This document shows positions 6,831 through 7,040 of a stretch of 7,040 bases of DNA, piece by piece. Position 1 is the first letter of the stretch; every line of letters starts with the position of its first letter. The notes under the pieces are model-generated. The model did not search any database. It worked only from the letters and a program-made list of their open reading frames with translations, and was not told the origin of the DNA. The DNA is from Legionella sp. (GTDB lineage Bacteria > Pseudomonadota > Gammaproteobacteria > Legionellales > Legionellaceae), in contig SCSO01000192.1 of NCBI GenBank assembly GCA_004297865.1, positions 1 to 7,040 of the forward strand, written 5' to 3'. Position numbers and translations under genes: made by a program.

Positions 6831-7040
6831 ATGGACAATGAATATGCTGGCGTGCAGACTCGCTTTCTTCGTCAAGATGAACGACTCATTCTTTCTGATG
6901 AACAAGACATGCCTTTGGTCATTGAGCCTAAGGAACATACGGATGTTCATTTTTTACATCATTTCTTAAAAACCCATTCTGCGCAAATTAAGGCTGACAT
7001 TGCCCATTACGGCGCAGTCCTATTAAGGGGTTTCAAGGTA
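6831..7040 (+). CDS. TauD/TfdA-family (SyrP-like) dioxygenase, N-terminal 70 residues, 3' end outside window
   Basis: The frame is open from the ATG at 6831 to the window end. It reads a short N-terminal arm, then MPLVIEP (27-33), an amphipathic helical stretch with HFLHHFL (40-46), and HYGAVLLRGFKV (59-70). The pattern of PLVIEP, then a helix, then HGA-(V/I)-L-(L/F)-RGF is the usual start of TauD/TfdA-type Fe(II)/2-oxoglutarate oxygenases, especially the SyrP-like group often found in natural-product clusters. Those enzymes couple 2-oxoglutarate decarboxylation to C-H hydroxylation, often of a carrier-bound or free amino acid. The iron-binding HxD...H residues would lie downstream and cannot be checked. 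The gene points the same way as the PKS but is separated from it by the opposing beta-barrel gene. It may be a tailoring enzyme of this pathway or belong to a separate cluster to the right. Confidence 0.72.
   Translation, partial: MDNEYAGVQTRFLRQDERLILSDEQDMPLVIEPKEHTDVHFLHHFLKTHSAQIKADIAHYGAVLLRGFKV

Overview
The window holds the 3' end of a modular type I polyketide synthase (PKS) locus on the + strand, then a convergent outer-membrane protein gene on the - strand, then the start of an Fe(II)/2-oxoglutarate-type dioxygenase gene on the + strand. By eye the DNA is AT-rich throughout. It uses Shine-Dalgarno-like sites, and the outer-membrane protein has a Gram-negative signal peptide whose mature end begins Gly-Thr-Met-Gly, a start often seen in Legionella-type surface proteins. 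Together these suggest a low-GC gammaproteobacterium, possibly of the Legionellales. That placement is an inference, not a demonstrated identification.

Positions 1-2001 are the C-terminal part of a PKS subunit whose start lies upstream of the window: end of the post-KS linker, ketoreductase (KR), acyl carrier protein (ACP) and a helical C-terminal docking tail. Positions 1994-5830 encode the complete final subunit: N-terminal docking helix, ketosynthase (KS), AT-less linker, a degenerate dehydratase (DH)-like domain, ACP and a thioesterase (TE). The two genes overlap by 8 bases. The chain is expected to pass from the ACP of the first subunit to the KS of the second and to be released by the TE. 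No acyltransferase domain lies between KS and DH, so the locus looks like a trans-AT PKS loaded by a separate AT encoded elsewhere.

Positions 5849-6625 (- strand) encode a small secreted beta-barrel protein that converges on the PKS with an 18-base gap. A weak hairpin spans that junction. The 205-base region 6626-6830 is a divergent promoter region: one candidate promoter faces left into the beta-barrel gene and one faces right into the dioxygenase gene, each overlapping an inverted repeat. Positions 6831-7040 are the first 70 codons of a TauD/TfdA (SyrP-like) dioxygenase gene that runs off the window.

The most interesting element is the terminal PKS module. It has a KS that looks competent for elongation, no KR, a DH-like domain that keeps the catalytic His and Asp but has lost the usual surrounding motifs, and a release domain resembling the stand-alone type II (GrsT/RifR-like) thioesterases. 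This makes the final tailoring and release step hard to predict from textbook rules.
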